From the NCBI GenBank assembly GCA_023511625.1, contig JAIMBD010000018.1:1-48875 (forward strand): a stretch of 48,875 bases of DNA. The letters run 5' to 3'. Under the pieces are notes generated by a model. That model did not search any database, was not told the origin of the DNA, and worked only from the letters and a program-made list of their open reading frames with translations. The position numbers and the translations under genes were made by a program. Within the stretch, counting starts at the first letter, position 1; the number at the start of each line of letters is the position of its first letter. This stretch comes from Bacillota bacterium (GTDB lineage Bacteria; Bacillota; Sulfobacillia; Sulfobacillales; Sulfobacillaceae). Shown here piece by piece: positions 31,996 through 41,479 of this stretch.

Positions 31996-32014
31996 GGGCG
32001 GTACGGACTCCTTC

Positions 32015-33990
32015 CTAGGTCTCGAAGCCCAGGGTTTCGTCGACCTCCCGGAGCGACTGCGGGACGTCGGGAAACACGGTGGCCAGTTTGCCGTGACGGT
32101 GGGGCGGGTCACCCAGCACGACCGGCCGGGTGGCGCGCAGGTACTCTGCCCAGGCCAGCTGCTCCTCGCGGAGTGCGATGCTCCTCCACCGGGTCATGGC
32201 CTCGTCCACGGCCTGGGCCAGCGCGCCCGGCGGAAGCTGGCGGCCGCGGGGTTGCTCGCGGTTGCGCCCCTCCAGGTGGTCGACCCAGCGCTGCACGGAA
32301 GCGGAATCGGCGGTGCGCCGCAGGACGTGGTCCCGGGGGCTGGTCCAGCCGGCCGGGTGCGGGCGGTTCCGGAGGTATGAGACCGTGACCGGACCCAGGG
32401 CCCGGGCAAGGACGCCCGGGGCCAGGGGAAAGACGGTGACGGGTTCCACGTAGAGGTCCGCGTGGAGGTGGAAGCCGACGAAGAACTCGTAATGGGTCAG
32501 GTCCCGCGGCCGGCTGGCACGCAGGAAGGTGATCACGAGGGCGCCCCGCCGGCGACCGACCCGCCCGGTCGCCTGCAGGTACTCGGCCATGCTCTTGGGC
32601 TGGCCGTGGACCACCATGAGCCCGAGGCGGTCGACGTCCACGCCGGTGCCGAACATCGAGGTGGTGAAGACCGCGTCGAGGGTTCCCGGATCCGGGAGGG
32701 CGCGGGCCACCGCGTCGAGGGCCGCCGGCAGGTCGCCGGATTCCATGCGGCTGGACAGCTCGATGACGCGCCCCTCGTCCAGGGGCCGCTGCGGATGTCC
32801 CTCCCGGCTTGCCCGGTCCTCCAGGCGCTCGCGGACATCCTGGCGGTAAAGGCTGCGGGCCCGGGCCAGCTCCCGGATCGCGTTGAAGTAGCCTACCACC
32901 GTCCAGAAGGAATCGGCCTCGGCAGGGTCGGCTTCCTGCCGGGTCCGGGCCCCCGCAGCCAGCAGGCTCGCCCAGATGTCCCGGACCGGGCTGAGGGGGC
33001 CGCGGCCCGGGGCGGCGATGCCCAGGTAGAGGCGCCCGGGCCGGGCGTCCTCCAGGACGCCGCCCGCTCCCAGCGGGGGCGTGCGGAGGAAGAACGCGTC
33101 CTCGGGGTCCGGCCCGCCCGGCGGGAAGAGTTCGGCCTGACGGGCGTAGAGGGCCTCGACCTGGGCTCCGGCCCGGGTGACGGTGGCCGTGGACGCGATG
33201 TACTTGGGAAGCTCTCCCCGCTCGCGGGCCAGGGCGTCCACGGCCGCCTCGAACAGGCCGGCCAGGCTGCCCAGGGGACCGGAGATCAGGTGCAGCTCGT
33301 CCTGGACCACCAGGAGCGGCGGCGGGAGGGGCCGCACCGGCGTGGTGTCCCGCTGCCCTTCGGGGGCGAATCCGTGCTGGGGGTGGTGCCGGTGGACGTT
33401 GCCGAACAGGATGCGGCTGCGGTCCTCGGCGGGCAGGCGGGCAATCTTGTCGGCCGTGGCCACCACGATGCTCGGCGCGCGGCGCCAGATCTGCTCGTCC
33501 ACGGTCAGGGCAGGAATGGGGATGCGGGTGCCCCAGTGAGAGTCAGGCGCCCTCCGATATGCGCGGACCGGGCGGACCGCGCAGCCGCGGCGGTCCGGCG
33601 CCTCGGGCAGGTCGCCGTGTCCCCGGACGCGGTCGGCGAGGAACTCGTCGTCGAGGCCGCCCGACGGGGTCAGCTCGCCCCACGGCCGCGCGAGCGGGCA
33701 GCCGGGGTTCGGGCACACGATCTCGAAGTCGTACGACTCGGGGTCGCCCGGATGGTGGCCCCTGGTGGTCCGGTAGGTGCGGAACACGTAGCCCGGGCGG
33801 GCGCCGTGCGTGCACAGGAGGGAGCCGTCAAGCCGCTCGCACACCGCCTTGGCTAGGTCCTCCAGGTCCGACAGGCGCAGGGGCTGGGCCAGGGCGAGCT
33901 CGACGGTCACCACCACCCGGCCGGGCCCCAGGGGAGCTGCCTGGATCCGCCGGGGGGCTGCCAGTCGGCGCCGTCCGCCAGCCCGTCTGC
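32015..33990 (-). pseudogene. DrmA-type helicase of DISARM, 5'-truncated
   Basis: This is the C-terminal two thirds of a DISARM DrmA helicase. Recognisable blocks are SYDFEIVCPNPGCPL, ALTVDEQIWRRAPSIVVATA, then DKIARLP, the DExH-type LLVVQDELHLISGPLGSL (Walker B), ASTATVTR (motif III-like), MFGTGVDVDRLGLMVVHGQP and EYLQATGRVGRR (motifs V and VI). The upstream part with Walker A (GxGKT) is absent. Sequence before about 33990 has no helicase similarity and soon meets the oppositely oriented GNAT gene. A longer open frame up to 34270 has no family-like content. Without motif I the helicase cannot bind ATP normally, so it is called a pseudogene. The stop is 20 bases before the drmB chimera, in the original operon order. 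Confidence 0.8.
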
Positions 33991-34119
33991 GGCGGCCAAC
34001 GGATGACCTTGCGGTGAAGCAGGTCCAGCGGCGCAGCGGAGCGGGTCGCCACAATTGAACCTTGCGGCCTTGCGGCGGGAAGGTGTCTGTCGCGCATTGC
34101 GGAGGGGGAGCGGCACGGG

Positions 34120-34680
34120 ATGATGCTGGAGACCGCCCGGTTGCGGGTGCGCCCGTTGAGATCGGAGGACCTGCCGGCGTTCGCCGCGCTGATGGCGGAC
34201 CCGGCGGTCTGCCGGTTTCTGGAGATTGGCCCGATCCGGTCTCTCGCAGAGCTGCAGGTGCTGTGGGCATGGTACGTGCATCAGGGGCGGCACGGGGTGG
34301 AGCTGCGCGAGACCGGCACCTGGATTGGGACGGTAGGGGTGGCGCTCTCGTCCAATCCCTTTTACCCCGGAGGGATGGTGGGGTACGAGCTGGCTCGCCC
34401 GTACTGGGGCCAAGGCTACATGCGCGAGGCCCTGGGCGCGGTCATTGCGGCCGTCTTTGCGGAGCGCCAGGTGCATCGGTTGGCCGCGTTTGTCATGGCC
34501 GACAACGCGCCGTCGCAGCGGCTGTTACGCCGCCTGGGATTTCGCCACGAGGGCACGCTGCGCGACTTCGGGCGGTGGAAAGGCGGGTATCATACCATGC
34601 TGGTGTTCGGGCTCCTGGATTCGGATTGGGACGCCGGCCAAGCGTTTGGGGTCTCCCTTCTCTCAGGCGGGGACCCTTAG
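34120..34680 (+). CDS. GNAT-family N-acetyltransferase (RimJ/RimL type)
   Basis: The 186-residue protein fits the Acetyltransf_3 subfamily, which transfers an acetyl group from acetyl-CoA to an amine. It starts with LETARLRVRPLRSEDLPAFA. The acetyl-CoA loop is in ARPYWGQGYMREALGAV (about 92-108). The C-terminal part has FVMADNAPSQRLLRRLGFRHEGTLRD, the usual SxRxxEKxGFxxEG-type end. GGAGGGGGAG lies upstream of ATG 34120. The substrate is unknown (ribosomal protein, antibiotic or small amine). It runs away from the truncated drmA and may mark the site where drmA lost its 5' end. Confidence 0.9.
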   Translation: MMLETARLRVRPLRSEDLPAFAALMADPAVCRFLEIGPIRSLAELQVLWAWYVHQGRHGVELRETGTWIGTVGVALSSNPFYPGGMVGYELARPYWGQGYMREALGAVIAAVFAERQVHRLAAFVMADNAPSQRLLRRLGFRHEGTLRDFGRWKGGYHTMLVFGLLDSDWDAGQAFGVSLLSGGDP

Positions 34681-34788
34681 CTCCGGGCGCGCTGGTCGGC
34701 CCCGCCCGCCCCCGCACCGCGTCTGGACCGCCGCCCGTCGAGGGGGAAGGATGCCGGGCATCCGGCTTTCAGCCCGCCTCCCAGCTGA

Positions 34789-34819
34789 CAGCGCCCCCAA
34801 CCCGACGGAGGGGGCGCTG
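34789..34819 (+). terminator. Perfect hairpin downstream of the GNAT gene
   Basis: CAGCGCCCCC and GGGGGCGCTG form a perfect 10-bp stem with an 11-base loop, about 110 bases after the GNAT stop. No T run follows, so it is terminator-like at best. Confidence 0.45.
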
Positions 34820-34971
34820 CCTGTACGTAGGTGTGTCTGGAGGGCTATCCAGCACACAGGGATAGCATAACACCGTCCTCGCTCCATGGCAAGGGCTTCC
34901 AAATTCCGCCACGGTCTGTCCGCTGAAAAGTCGCTGAATGGCCTCCAGATGCTGGCGTCCTCGGGACGAAT

Positions 34972-34980
34972 TGGTATAAT
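34972..34980 (+). promoter_or_regulatory. Extended -10 promoter upstream of the RHH pair
   Basis: TGGTATAAT is a perfect -10 hexamer with the extended TGn motif. No good -35 is present at 17 bases, which extended -10 promoters tolerate. It would give a leader of about 210 bases before the first RHH gene. Confidence 0.5.
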
Positions 34981-35199
34981 GGGGCGCCGGAGACGGTTCC
35001 ATCCCAACCGTTTCACCCCGTACCGCAGCGCGATAAATTTTCCCTGAACCGGCAGGAAAATGGCGATGCGGAACGAATAGGTATGGCAGGTATCACCCCG
35101 CCGCCCCGCCAGCATGCCGCCCGTGCGGTGGTGCCGACCGGGATTGCGGGATGGTACCGGTTCGGCGGATGTGCTGTAGGGGGTGAGAGGTGATCCGCG

Positions 35200-35424
35200 G
35201 TGGCCGAATTCTACGGGCGCCCGCGCATGAAAACCTATGTGGCGTTTCAAGTGCGGCTACCGCCCGAATTGAAGGAAAAATTGGTGCGCCGGGCTCTGGC
35301 CACCGGTCAGAGTCAGGTGGCCATCGTCAAGGAAGCGTTGGAGCAGTACTTTGACCATCTCACCCGCGAGCATCCCGAGGAACGCGCGCGGATTGAGGAG
35401 GGCCTGAACAAGGAGGGCGAATAA
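35200..35424 (+). CDS. Ribbon-helix-helix protein 1 (CopG-like)
   Basis: The 74-residue protein has a ribbon-helix-helix pattern: a short beta strand (KTYVAFQVRLP), then helix A (PELKEKLVRRALATG) and helix B (SQVAIVKEALEQYFDHL). Members dimerise to bind DNA and often serve as antitoxins or plasmid and operon repressors. GTG 35200 follows GAGAGGTGATC. A second RHH-like gene starts two bases after its stop and no toxin is adjacent, so it is more likely a transcription factor than an antitoxin. Confidence 0.7.
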   Translation: MAEFYGRPRMKTYVAFQVRLPPELKEKLVRRALATGQSQVAIVKEALEQYFDHLTREHPEERARIEEGLNKEGE

Positions 35425-35425
35425 C

Positions 35426-35605
35426 ATGGGCCAGGCTTTCTGCCGGCTGGAGGTGCCGATGGATCCGCGCTGGAAAGCCCGGATCGAGCGGTACGCCTGG
35501 CTCCACGGATTGCGCCAGAACGCGGTGGTGATCGAAGCCCTGCGCCGGTACTTCGCGCAATTGGAGGACGCCGGCGAGGTGCCCGACCACGCGACCGCGG
35601 GCTAG
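35426..35605 (+). CDS. Ribbon-helix-helix protein 2 (small)
   Basis: ATG 35426 follows AAGGAGGG at good spacing and gives 59 residues, so it is easily missed by length filters. The strand FCRLEVPM and helices DPRWKARIERYAWLHGL and RQNAVVIEALRRYFAQLED match the RHH pattern, like its upstream neighbour. The pair may form a heterodimer (inference). The S-layer-type gene starts 93 bases later, which suggests a local regulatory role. Confidence 0.65.
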   Translation: MGQAFCRLEVPMDPRWKARIERYAWLHGLRQNAVVIEALRRYFAQLEDAGEVPDHATAG

Positions 35606-35698
35606 GCGCCGCCAGAAGCCTCCGGCAGCCTCACGGGAAGTTGCAATGGAGACCCGCGAGCCACACGCTCGCATGGTAAGGAGGGCTAGGACGCTTCA

Positions 35699-38600
35699 AT
35701 GGCTAAACAGCGATTCAAAGGGCGGTCCAAGTGGGGAGTGGTTGCCGCCGCCGGCCTGTTGGCGTGGACGCTGGCCCCGATGGGGTCGGTGTTTGCGGCC
35801 AGCGGCCCGCAGGAGACCACGCTCGGCGGGGCCGACCGGATGGCCACGGCGATCCAAATCGCCAACGCCGAGTATCCGAACGGGCCGACCAACGGCTCGG
35901 TAATCATTGCCTCTGGCGCCGACGCGAACCTGATTGACTCGATCACGGCAGCGCCGTTGGCCAAGGCGTTAGGTGCGCCGATCCTCTTGAGCCAGGACGC
36001 CAACACGCTCGGCTCGGAAACCATGAGCTACCTCACGTCGCACGCCATCACCAAGGTGTACCTGATCGGGGCGGCGGCTAATGCCAACATCGAGAGCCAG
36101 CTCCCGGCCGGGGTGACCACGGTGACGCTGACGGGGGCGGACCGCTACGCCACGGCGGCGGCCATTGCCAACCAGCTGGCGCAGGTGGAAGGTACGTCTT
36201 CGTTTAGCACCGTGTACGTCGCGTCTGGCGACGACGCCGACCTGAGCGACGCCTTGGCGATTGCGCCGTGGGCGGCGGCCAAGGGCGACCCGGTGCTGTT
36301 GGCGGCGCCCGGGCAGACGGCGTTGCCGTCCTCCGAGGCCTCCTTCATCACCGGCCAGTCGAGCCAGACGCCGGTGGTCGTGGGGGCGGCGACGGGCTAC
36401 GGCTTGGTCTTTACGGGGGACAACACACCTCAGACGATCGGAAGCAGTACCAACGATAACTATGCCAACGCGGTGGCGATTGCCCAGGCCATGGCCCCGT
36501 CGAGTGGGTACACCACCATTGACATCGCCAACGACAGCAGCACCGAGCTCGACACGGAAGCCAACGGGACGGTGTCCTACCACCTGGTGGACGCTATCAC
36601 CGGCGGACCGCTGGCGGCGATGCAGGGCGCGCCCATCCTCTTTACCGATGGCGCGAACATCCCGTCCAGCCTGCAGTCGTTCCTGTCTAGCAGTGCGGTC
36701 AAGGGCGTGACGATGGTGGATGTGTTTGGCGGCACCGCTTCGATTCCGTCGACCACGGTGACGCAGATCGTCAACACCATCGCGGGGGTTGTGACGCCGC
36801 AGCCCACCAACTCGGGCGGGAATCTGAGCCTCATTCAGATTAGCGGTCAAAGCTTCGGGCAGGGGACGGCAGCGAATCCCGCAGTCGCGGTAGGCGGTAC
36901 GCCGATGACGCTGTCAACCACCTTAACGGACGCCAACGGCAACCCCGTGCCGGGGGTGGACGTCAACCTCTACTTCATTCTGCATACGACACCGCCTACC
37001 TCGGTGACCTCGAATGGACAGCCTTTGGCGGAAGGGTCCGACCAGAACGGCACTTACTTCGCAGTTCCGACCAACGCAGAAGGGGTCGCCGCGGCGCAAT
37101 TGTCGGAGTCGGCGGGGTCTTCGTTGGCGGACGTCGCTCACTATGTAGGGCCGTACACGGCCAACGGCGTCCAGATCAACACGCCGCCAGTCTACCTGGA
37201 GTTCGTCGGTAATAACCAGGCGGCCTTATCTCCGGAGGACACCACGCCGCCCCAGTCTTTCGCGGCGTCCAGCCCCGGCAATCCCACGGCGGGGTTAGTG
37301 CCGGTAGTCTTCACGCTGCCGCCGTTGAACGGGCAGGAGCCAGTGAATGTGCCAGTGACCTTCACGCTCACGCAGACCTACACCAACGCGGCGAACGACA
37401 ACACGGCCTTCTTCGCCAACAGCGACGGCGCGGCCTCGGTCCAGAACACCCAGACCACGAATGCCCAGGGCCAGACGGTCTTCACGGCCCAGGAGGTCGT
37501 GAACACCAACTCCAACGGGCAGGCGGTGGCCTACGTTAACAGTGACACCAGTGGGGCGCAGGTGACGGTTTCGGCATCGGCTACGGACGGCGGCGGATCC
37601 TTCAGCGGGTCGACCACGTTCGGGTTTGGTACGGCCGGGATTCCGAACCACACCATCAACTACGGCGTGTCGGGCGTCACCAACACGCTCGGGCAGTACG
37701 GCCAGGAGGAGCTTTACACCGCCCAGGTGGGGACGGATGTGACCTTCTATGGCCAGGCCTTTGACGCCAACAACAACCCGGTGCCCAACGCGCAGCTGTT
37801 CGTGGTGGCCGGAGGGAACGACAACAACACCGACGCGATGATTGTCAACGGCTCCAGCCAGCCGTTCCCCTACGTGGTCAGCGCGCCGCAAATTCTGCAG
37901 GCGAACGGACAGGCGGTGCCGAACGTCAGCAACGTGACCGTCGGGGGCCTGAGCGGACAGCCGGCGGCATCTTCCAGCTATGGCTTCACGATCAGCGCGA
38001 ACGCGTCCGGCCAGTTCAACTTCACGGTCACCAACTCGACCGCAACGTTGACTGTCAACCCGAACACCAACATCCTCAGCCAGCCCAACGACTACCTCGT
38101 GTACCCGGTGGAGAATGGCACGGTGCAGACCGGATCCGGGCCTGGCAACGGCACAATCTTTACCACCAACGGACTCGTGCCAGCGATTGAGTGGGTGGTG
38201 TCGGGCAACCTGACTAGCATCGGCGTGGCAGGAGTTCCGGACATCAAGTCCACCGACACTTCGGTGAGCGGAATTCAGGCGCAGGCTTCGCCGTCCAACA
38301 TCGTGGGTACGTCGCAGGTGCCCGCGACCGCCACGCTCTACATTGAAGGCTTCTCGGGCGGCGCGGCGTACCCGACCTCCAGCACGGTGCCGAGCGGGCA
38401 GGCCGCGACGGAGACCTTCACGGTCAATGCCGGTGGGAACGCCAGCATTTACAGCGTCGATGGAGTCCCGCTGTCCCAGTACTACCAGGTGACCAAGTCC
38501 GTTCAGATTGGCGTGACCTTCGCCAACGGCACGTACACCGTGTCGGTCAACGGCCAGCAAACCGGGTACGCCCCCGGGGCCGTCTATGGGTCCAACGGGT

Positions 38601-39430
38601 CCTACTCGTACTGGCTCAACCAGAACGTGGGCACCTACGGGCCGGTGCTGGAGATTGGGTTGGCCGATACGACGAGTGAATCGCCGACTGTGACCATCTC
38701 CAGCGGGACGGTCAGTGCGACCGCCAGCCTGAACTTCGGCGCGACGTCGGCGAGCAAGCTCGCGGCGGTGTCGCCGTCGTCCACGACCCTGAGCCCCGGC
38801 CAGTCCTCCAGCGCTATCACGATCACGGTGGAGGACGCCAATGGCAACCCGGTGCCCAACACGACGGTGAACTTCACCTACTCCGACATGCCCGACCTGT
38901 GGGTCACCCAGATCAATGGCGTGACGCTGCAGCTGTCCGAGCCGAACGGAAGCAACGCGACGGCCGACGAGCCGACGCCGCTGCCGCTGTTCAACCCGAG
39001 CACGCTCGCAACGCCGCTCGGCTACGGCGCGGTGGTCATTCCGGGAGTGGTGGACGCCCAGTACGTCAGCGGGGTGCCGACCATCAGCGTCGTGACCAAC
39101 AGCCAGGGCCAGGTGACGCTCACGATCTCGAACGGGGCCCAGGCGTACTACGCCGGGTCGCCAGCCTCCCAGAACTACGTGGCGCAGTTCGGGTCTGATC
39201 TGAACGCGCTGCCGTCCCAAGGCGGTACGGCGTACTTCTGGTTCTGGCCGAACGGGGCGACGCTAGGCACAACGGGGCAGATCTCCGGTGGTAGCCCGGC
39301 ATCCTTAGTCGACAGCTCGCCGGGGACCAACGGCAGCATCGTGCTGAGCGAGAACCCGCCGAGCCAGATCACGGTGAACGGCAACACGGTCAACCTCAAC
39401 CTCGAAGGCTCGGTGAGCTGGCAAGGGTAA
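35699..39430 (+). CDS. S-layer-type surface protein with N-terminal CWB2 repeats
   Basis: The 1243-residue exported protein starts with a signal peptide: basic MAKQRFKGRSKW, hydrophobic GVVAAAGLLAWTLAPMGSV, cleavage near FAASG. Three CWB2 repeats follow: ETTLGGADRMATAIQIA (about 38), VTLTGADRYATAAAIA (about 141) and a diverged one, QTIGSSTNDNYANAVAIA (about 245). They should anchor the protein to anionic wall polymers. The rest is made of Asn/Gly/Ser/Thr-rich beta domains. Several are Big_1/invasin-like, with DANGNPVPG near 400, DANNNPVPN near 680 and DANGNPVPN near 1030. No C-terminal anchor is seen. AAGGAGGG lies 13 bases before ATG 35699, rather far. It is probably the main S-layer or a major surface protein. 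Confidence 0.9.
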   Translation: MAKQRFKGRSKWGVVAAAGLLAWTLAPMGSVFAASGPQETTLGGADRMATAIQIANAEYPNGPTNGSVIIASGADANLIDSITAAPLAKALGAPILLSQDANTLGSETMSYLTSHAITKVYLIGAAANANIESQLPAGVTTVTLTGADRYATAAAIANQLAQVEGTSSFSTVYVASGDDADLSDALAIAPWAAAKGDPVLLAAPGQTALPSSEASFITGQSSQTPVVVGAATGYGLVFTGDNTPQTIGSSTNDNYANAVAIAQAMAPSSGYTTIDIANDSSTELDTEANGTVSYHLVDAITGGPLAAMQGAPILFTDGANIPSSLQSFLSSSAVKGVTMVDVFGGTASIPSTTVTQIVNTIAGVVTPQPTNSGGNLSLIQISGQSFGQGTAANPAVAVGGTPMTLSTTLTDANGNPVPGVDVNLYFILHTTPPTSVTSNGQPLAEGSDQNGTYFAVPTNAEGVAAAQLSESAGSSLADVAHYVGPYTANGVQINTPPVYLEFVGNNQAALSPEDTTPPQSFAASSPGNPTAGLVPVVFTLPPLNGQEPVNVPVTFTLTQTYTNAANDNTAFFANSDGAASVQNTQTTNAQGQTVFTAQEVVNTNSNGQAVAYVNSDTSGAQVTVSASATDGGGSFSGSTTFGFGTAGIPNHTINYGVSGVTNTLGQYGQEELYTAQVGTDVTFYGQAFDANNNPVPNAQLFVVAGGNDNNTDAMIVNGSSQPFPYVVSAPQILQANGQAVPNVSNVTVGGLSGQPAASSSYGFTISANASGQFNFTVTNSTATLTVNPNTNILSQPNDYLVYPVENGTVQTGSGPGNGTIFTTNGLVPAIEWVVSGNLTSIGVAGVPDIKSTDTSVSGIQAQASPSNIVGTSQVPATATLYIEGFSGGAAYPTSSTVPSGQAATETFTVNAGGNASIYSVDGVPLSQYYQVTKSVQIGVTFANGTYTVSVNGQQTGYAPGAVYGSNGSYSYWLNQNVGTYGPVLEIGLADTTSESPTVTISSGTVSATASLNFGATSASKLAAVSPSSTTLSPGQSSSAITITVEDANGNPVPNTTVNFTYSDMPDLWVTQINGVTLQLSEPNGSNATADEPTPLPLFNPSTLATPLGYGAVVIPGVVDAQYVSGVPTISVVTNSQGQVTLTISNGAQAYYAGSPASQNYVAQFGSDLNALPSQGGTAYFWFWPNGATLGTTGQISGGSPASLVDSSPGTNGSIVLSENPPSQITVNGNTVNLNLEGSVSWQG

Positions 39431-39457
39431 TCCAAGTCGGTTGAGGGTCGGTGCAAG

Positions 39458-39496
39458 CTCTGTGGGTCCCAGGTGGGACCCACAGAGTGTTTTGCG
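39458..39496 (+). terminator. Rho-independent terminator of the S-layer-type gene
   Basis: CTCTGTGGGTCCC and GGGACCCACAGAG form a perfect 13-bp stem with a four-base loop, followed by TGTTTTG. It begins 28 bases after the stop codon. Confidence 0.9.
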
Positions 39497-39565
39497 TGTG
39501 CTGCAGGCGACTGTGCGGGAAGTCACTAGCCAAACCTTTTCAAACTTATTCAGAGTGTGGGGGGT

Positions 39566-40314
39566 TAACGACGTGGTGGCGGTGGGGCCGGGGGTGACGC
39601 GGGTGGCGGTGGGCGACCGGGTTTACGGCGCCGGCGCCCCCACCTACGCCGAGGAGACCAACGCCCCGGAGTCGGCAGTGTGGCCGCTGCCGCCGGGACT
39701 GAGTTACGAGCAGGGGGCCGCCATCGGCATCCCGTATCTCACCGCCTGGCGGGCCCTGGCCTTAAGCGGGGCCGCCCCCGGGGATTGGGTCCTGGTCCAC
39801 GGCGCTTCGGGCGCCATGGGCTTGGCGGCGGTGCAAATCGGCCGAGCCTGGGGGTTGCGGGTGGTCGGCACCGCCTCGACCGACGCCGGCCGGCGTTCGG
39901 TGTCGGAGCAGGGAGCCGAAGCGGCCCTGGCCGATGACCTCGAGGGATTGCGAGCCGCCTCCGGCGGCCAGGGTTACCTGGTCATCCTGGCCATGGGCGA
40001 GGCCCAGACCCTCGACCGCGACCTCCGGCTGGCCCAACCGCTCGGCACCATTATGGGTGATCGGCGCCACCGGGCCGGTGACGGTGCAAACCCCCGACCT
40101 CCTCGGCAAGACCGTGGCCGTGCGAGGGTATACCAATCGCCAGGTGACCCCGGAAGAACGGGTGCGGATTCACCACGCTCTGGGCGGGCTCTTGCGGGCT
40201 GGCCTGGCCCGTCCGGTCATCGGGCGGCGCTACCCCTTGGAGGAAGCCGGGGACGCCCAGGAGTCGCTGTTCAGCCAACCCGCCACCAGCAAGGTGGTTT
40301 TCTCCATCGCCTAA
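39566..40314 (+). pseudogene. Quinone oxidoreductase (zeta-crystallin type MDR), truncated and frameshifted
   Basis: The frame reads VVAVGPGVTRVAVGDRVYG, then YEQGAAIGIPYLTAWRAL and the nucleotide-binding loop VHGASGAMGLAAVQIG. These are the core of NADPH:quinone reductases of the medium-chain dehydrogenase family. The first 50-60 residues of the usual fold are missing; homology starts abruptly just after the S-layer terminator. At 40055-40057 a GGG run has one G too many. Without it the protein would continue VIGATGPVTVQTPDLLGKTV and end normally at 40314 (KVVFSIA). It is therefore doubly broken. If the extra G is a sequencing error, the missing 5' end still argues for a pseudogene. Confidence 0.8.
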
Positions 40315-40433
40315 CCCAAGCTTTTCAGTCAAGTTACGGGGATTGGGGTTTTAGAACACGCAAATGCCCGCCTGCTCAGGGATAATGGGGTTGTCCAGAA
40401 CCCACCGTTCCCACCGAGGAGGGCACTTGTTAG

Positions 40434-40790
40434 ATGCAGCATACCACCGTTCGACCCCGCTTGCACGTCACCACCGGCGGCAAGCGGGTTGTGTCGCATG
40501 TCGGGGCACGATTGCTGTGTGACCTGGCCGACGTGCTTGGTGTGCAGGCGGGCCTGTCCCAAGCGTTGGCCCCGACCAAACAGCGCCGGCGAGGCCACGA
40601 CCGGGGTCAGGTGCTGGTGGATCTGGCGGTCGCCCTGGCGGACGGCGCGACGACGCTGACCGATATCCTATCCAGGTCTTGGCGGACCAGCCATCCGTCT
40701 TTGGGCCGGTGGCCTCGGTGGCGACGGTCTGGCGCACCTTGGCGGCCCTAGAGGCGGCGGCGCAGGACCGGGTTGCCCAGGCCCGCTCGC
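40434..40790 (+). pseudogene. IS1380-family transposase, N-terminal remnant with 5-bp tandem duplication
   Basis: MQHTTVRPRLHVTTGGKRVVSHVGARLL, then DRGQVLVDLAVALADG and TDI match the N-terminus of IS1380 transposases. The frame is then lost at 40664-40673, where TATCC is duplicated (TATCCTATCC). Removing one copy restores DIQVLADQPSVFGPVASVATVWRTL. Homology stops at about 40790, well before the catalytic core, so the element is also 3'-truncated. GGAGGGCACTTGTTAG precedes the ATG and GATAAT-like bases lie upstream, as expected for the element's own start signals. Confidence 0.75.
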
Positions 40791-40800
40791 GGCCCGGCAG

Positions 40801-40992
40801 GTGCAGCCTGTCGTGCCACAGCGCCTCGTGATCTTCCGCTGGTCGCGCCAGTATTTCCTCTATCAGCTGGATCCGGTCGCGCTCGACGGGGCTGGCCGCC
40901 CGGTCGCGTACTACGGCTACCCGCCGGGGCCCATCGCGGATTCGGCGGCCCTGCGCTGGTACCCGCTGGCCGCCGAATCCGCGTCGCCTTAA
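40801..40992 (+). CDS. Short hypothetical frame (doubtful)
   Basis: The GTG-initiated 63-residue frame reads VIFRWSRQYFLYQLDPVALD, then YYGYPPGPIADSAALRWYPL. It looks protein-like but is unrecognised, has no convincing ribosome site, and abuts an IS remnant. It may be the tail of a gene whose 5' end was lost. Confidence 0.3.
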   Translation: MQPVVPQRLVIFRWSRQYFLYQLDPVALDGAGRPVAYYGYPPGPIADSAALRWYPLAAESASP

Positions 40993-41200
40993 CGCCAGTC
41001 AAGGGCTGACATCTTCGGCCTACGGCCCGACGCCTGCGCCCGACCACCGGTCTTCGGGGCGGCCACGGGCGAATGGCAAGCGGTGAGGGAAACCCAGGAG
41101 CTCGGCGAGGTCGTTATCCACCCTGCAGCCGGTCGCGTTGGGAGGAACGTGCGAGGGCGGGAAACGTGCCCGTTCCGGCATGGAAGATCCCCATCCAATT
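40993..41200. other. Flank of the IS1182-like element
   Basis: No gene recognised. It ends with AATT (41197-41200), which matches the AATT on the other flank of the element and is the likely target-site duplication. Confidence 0.4.
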
Positions 41201-41479
41201 GAGGGTTTTTCATAACTCGACGAAGCACGGCTGTGGATAAGTGCCCCCTCAATGATGATGTCCTTCCGAACGTTCTGGCACTAGTTTGGAGGGGGTGATC
41301 CACGCACCATGGCAACACGATACCCGGCGAACGACCCCGGGTCGCTCGCCCCATCGCCGGTGCATGATGGGAGCGGAACTGGATTACAGTGCGGAAGCCA
41401 GCACGGAGGCGGCCAACGCAACGACCGCGAACAGAGTATGCGTATGAACCTTTCGGCGTCCGCGTACGCGGACGGTCCG

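Larger units (their letters stand above)
34681..35199. other. Control region before the RHH/S-layer genes
   Basis: Apart from the hairpin and the -10 listed separately, it holds a small ACGGTT/AACCGT hairpin near 34993-35011 and a G-rich ribosome site before 35200. No gene was recognised. Confidence 0.45.

Noticed and set aside
30364-33856. Two long plus-strand frames (674 and 464 codons)
   Set aside because: They are antisense to the drmB chimera and drmA, whose motifs are unmistakable on the minus strand.
37295-39220. 641-codon open frame on the minus strand
   Set aside because: It is antisense to the S-layer-type gene; the His/Arg/Val-rich translation is a shadow of its codon pattern.
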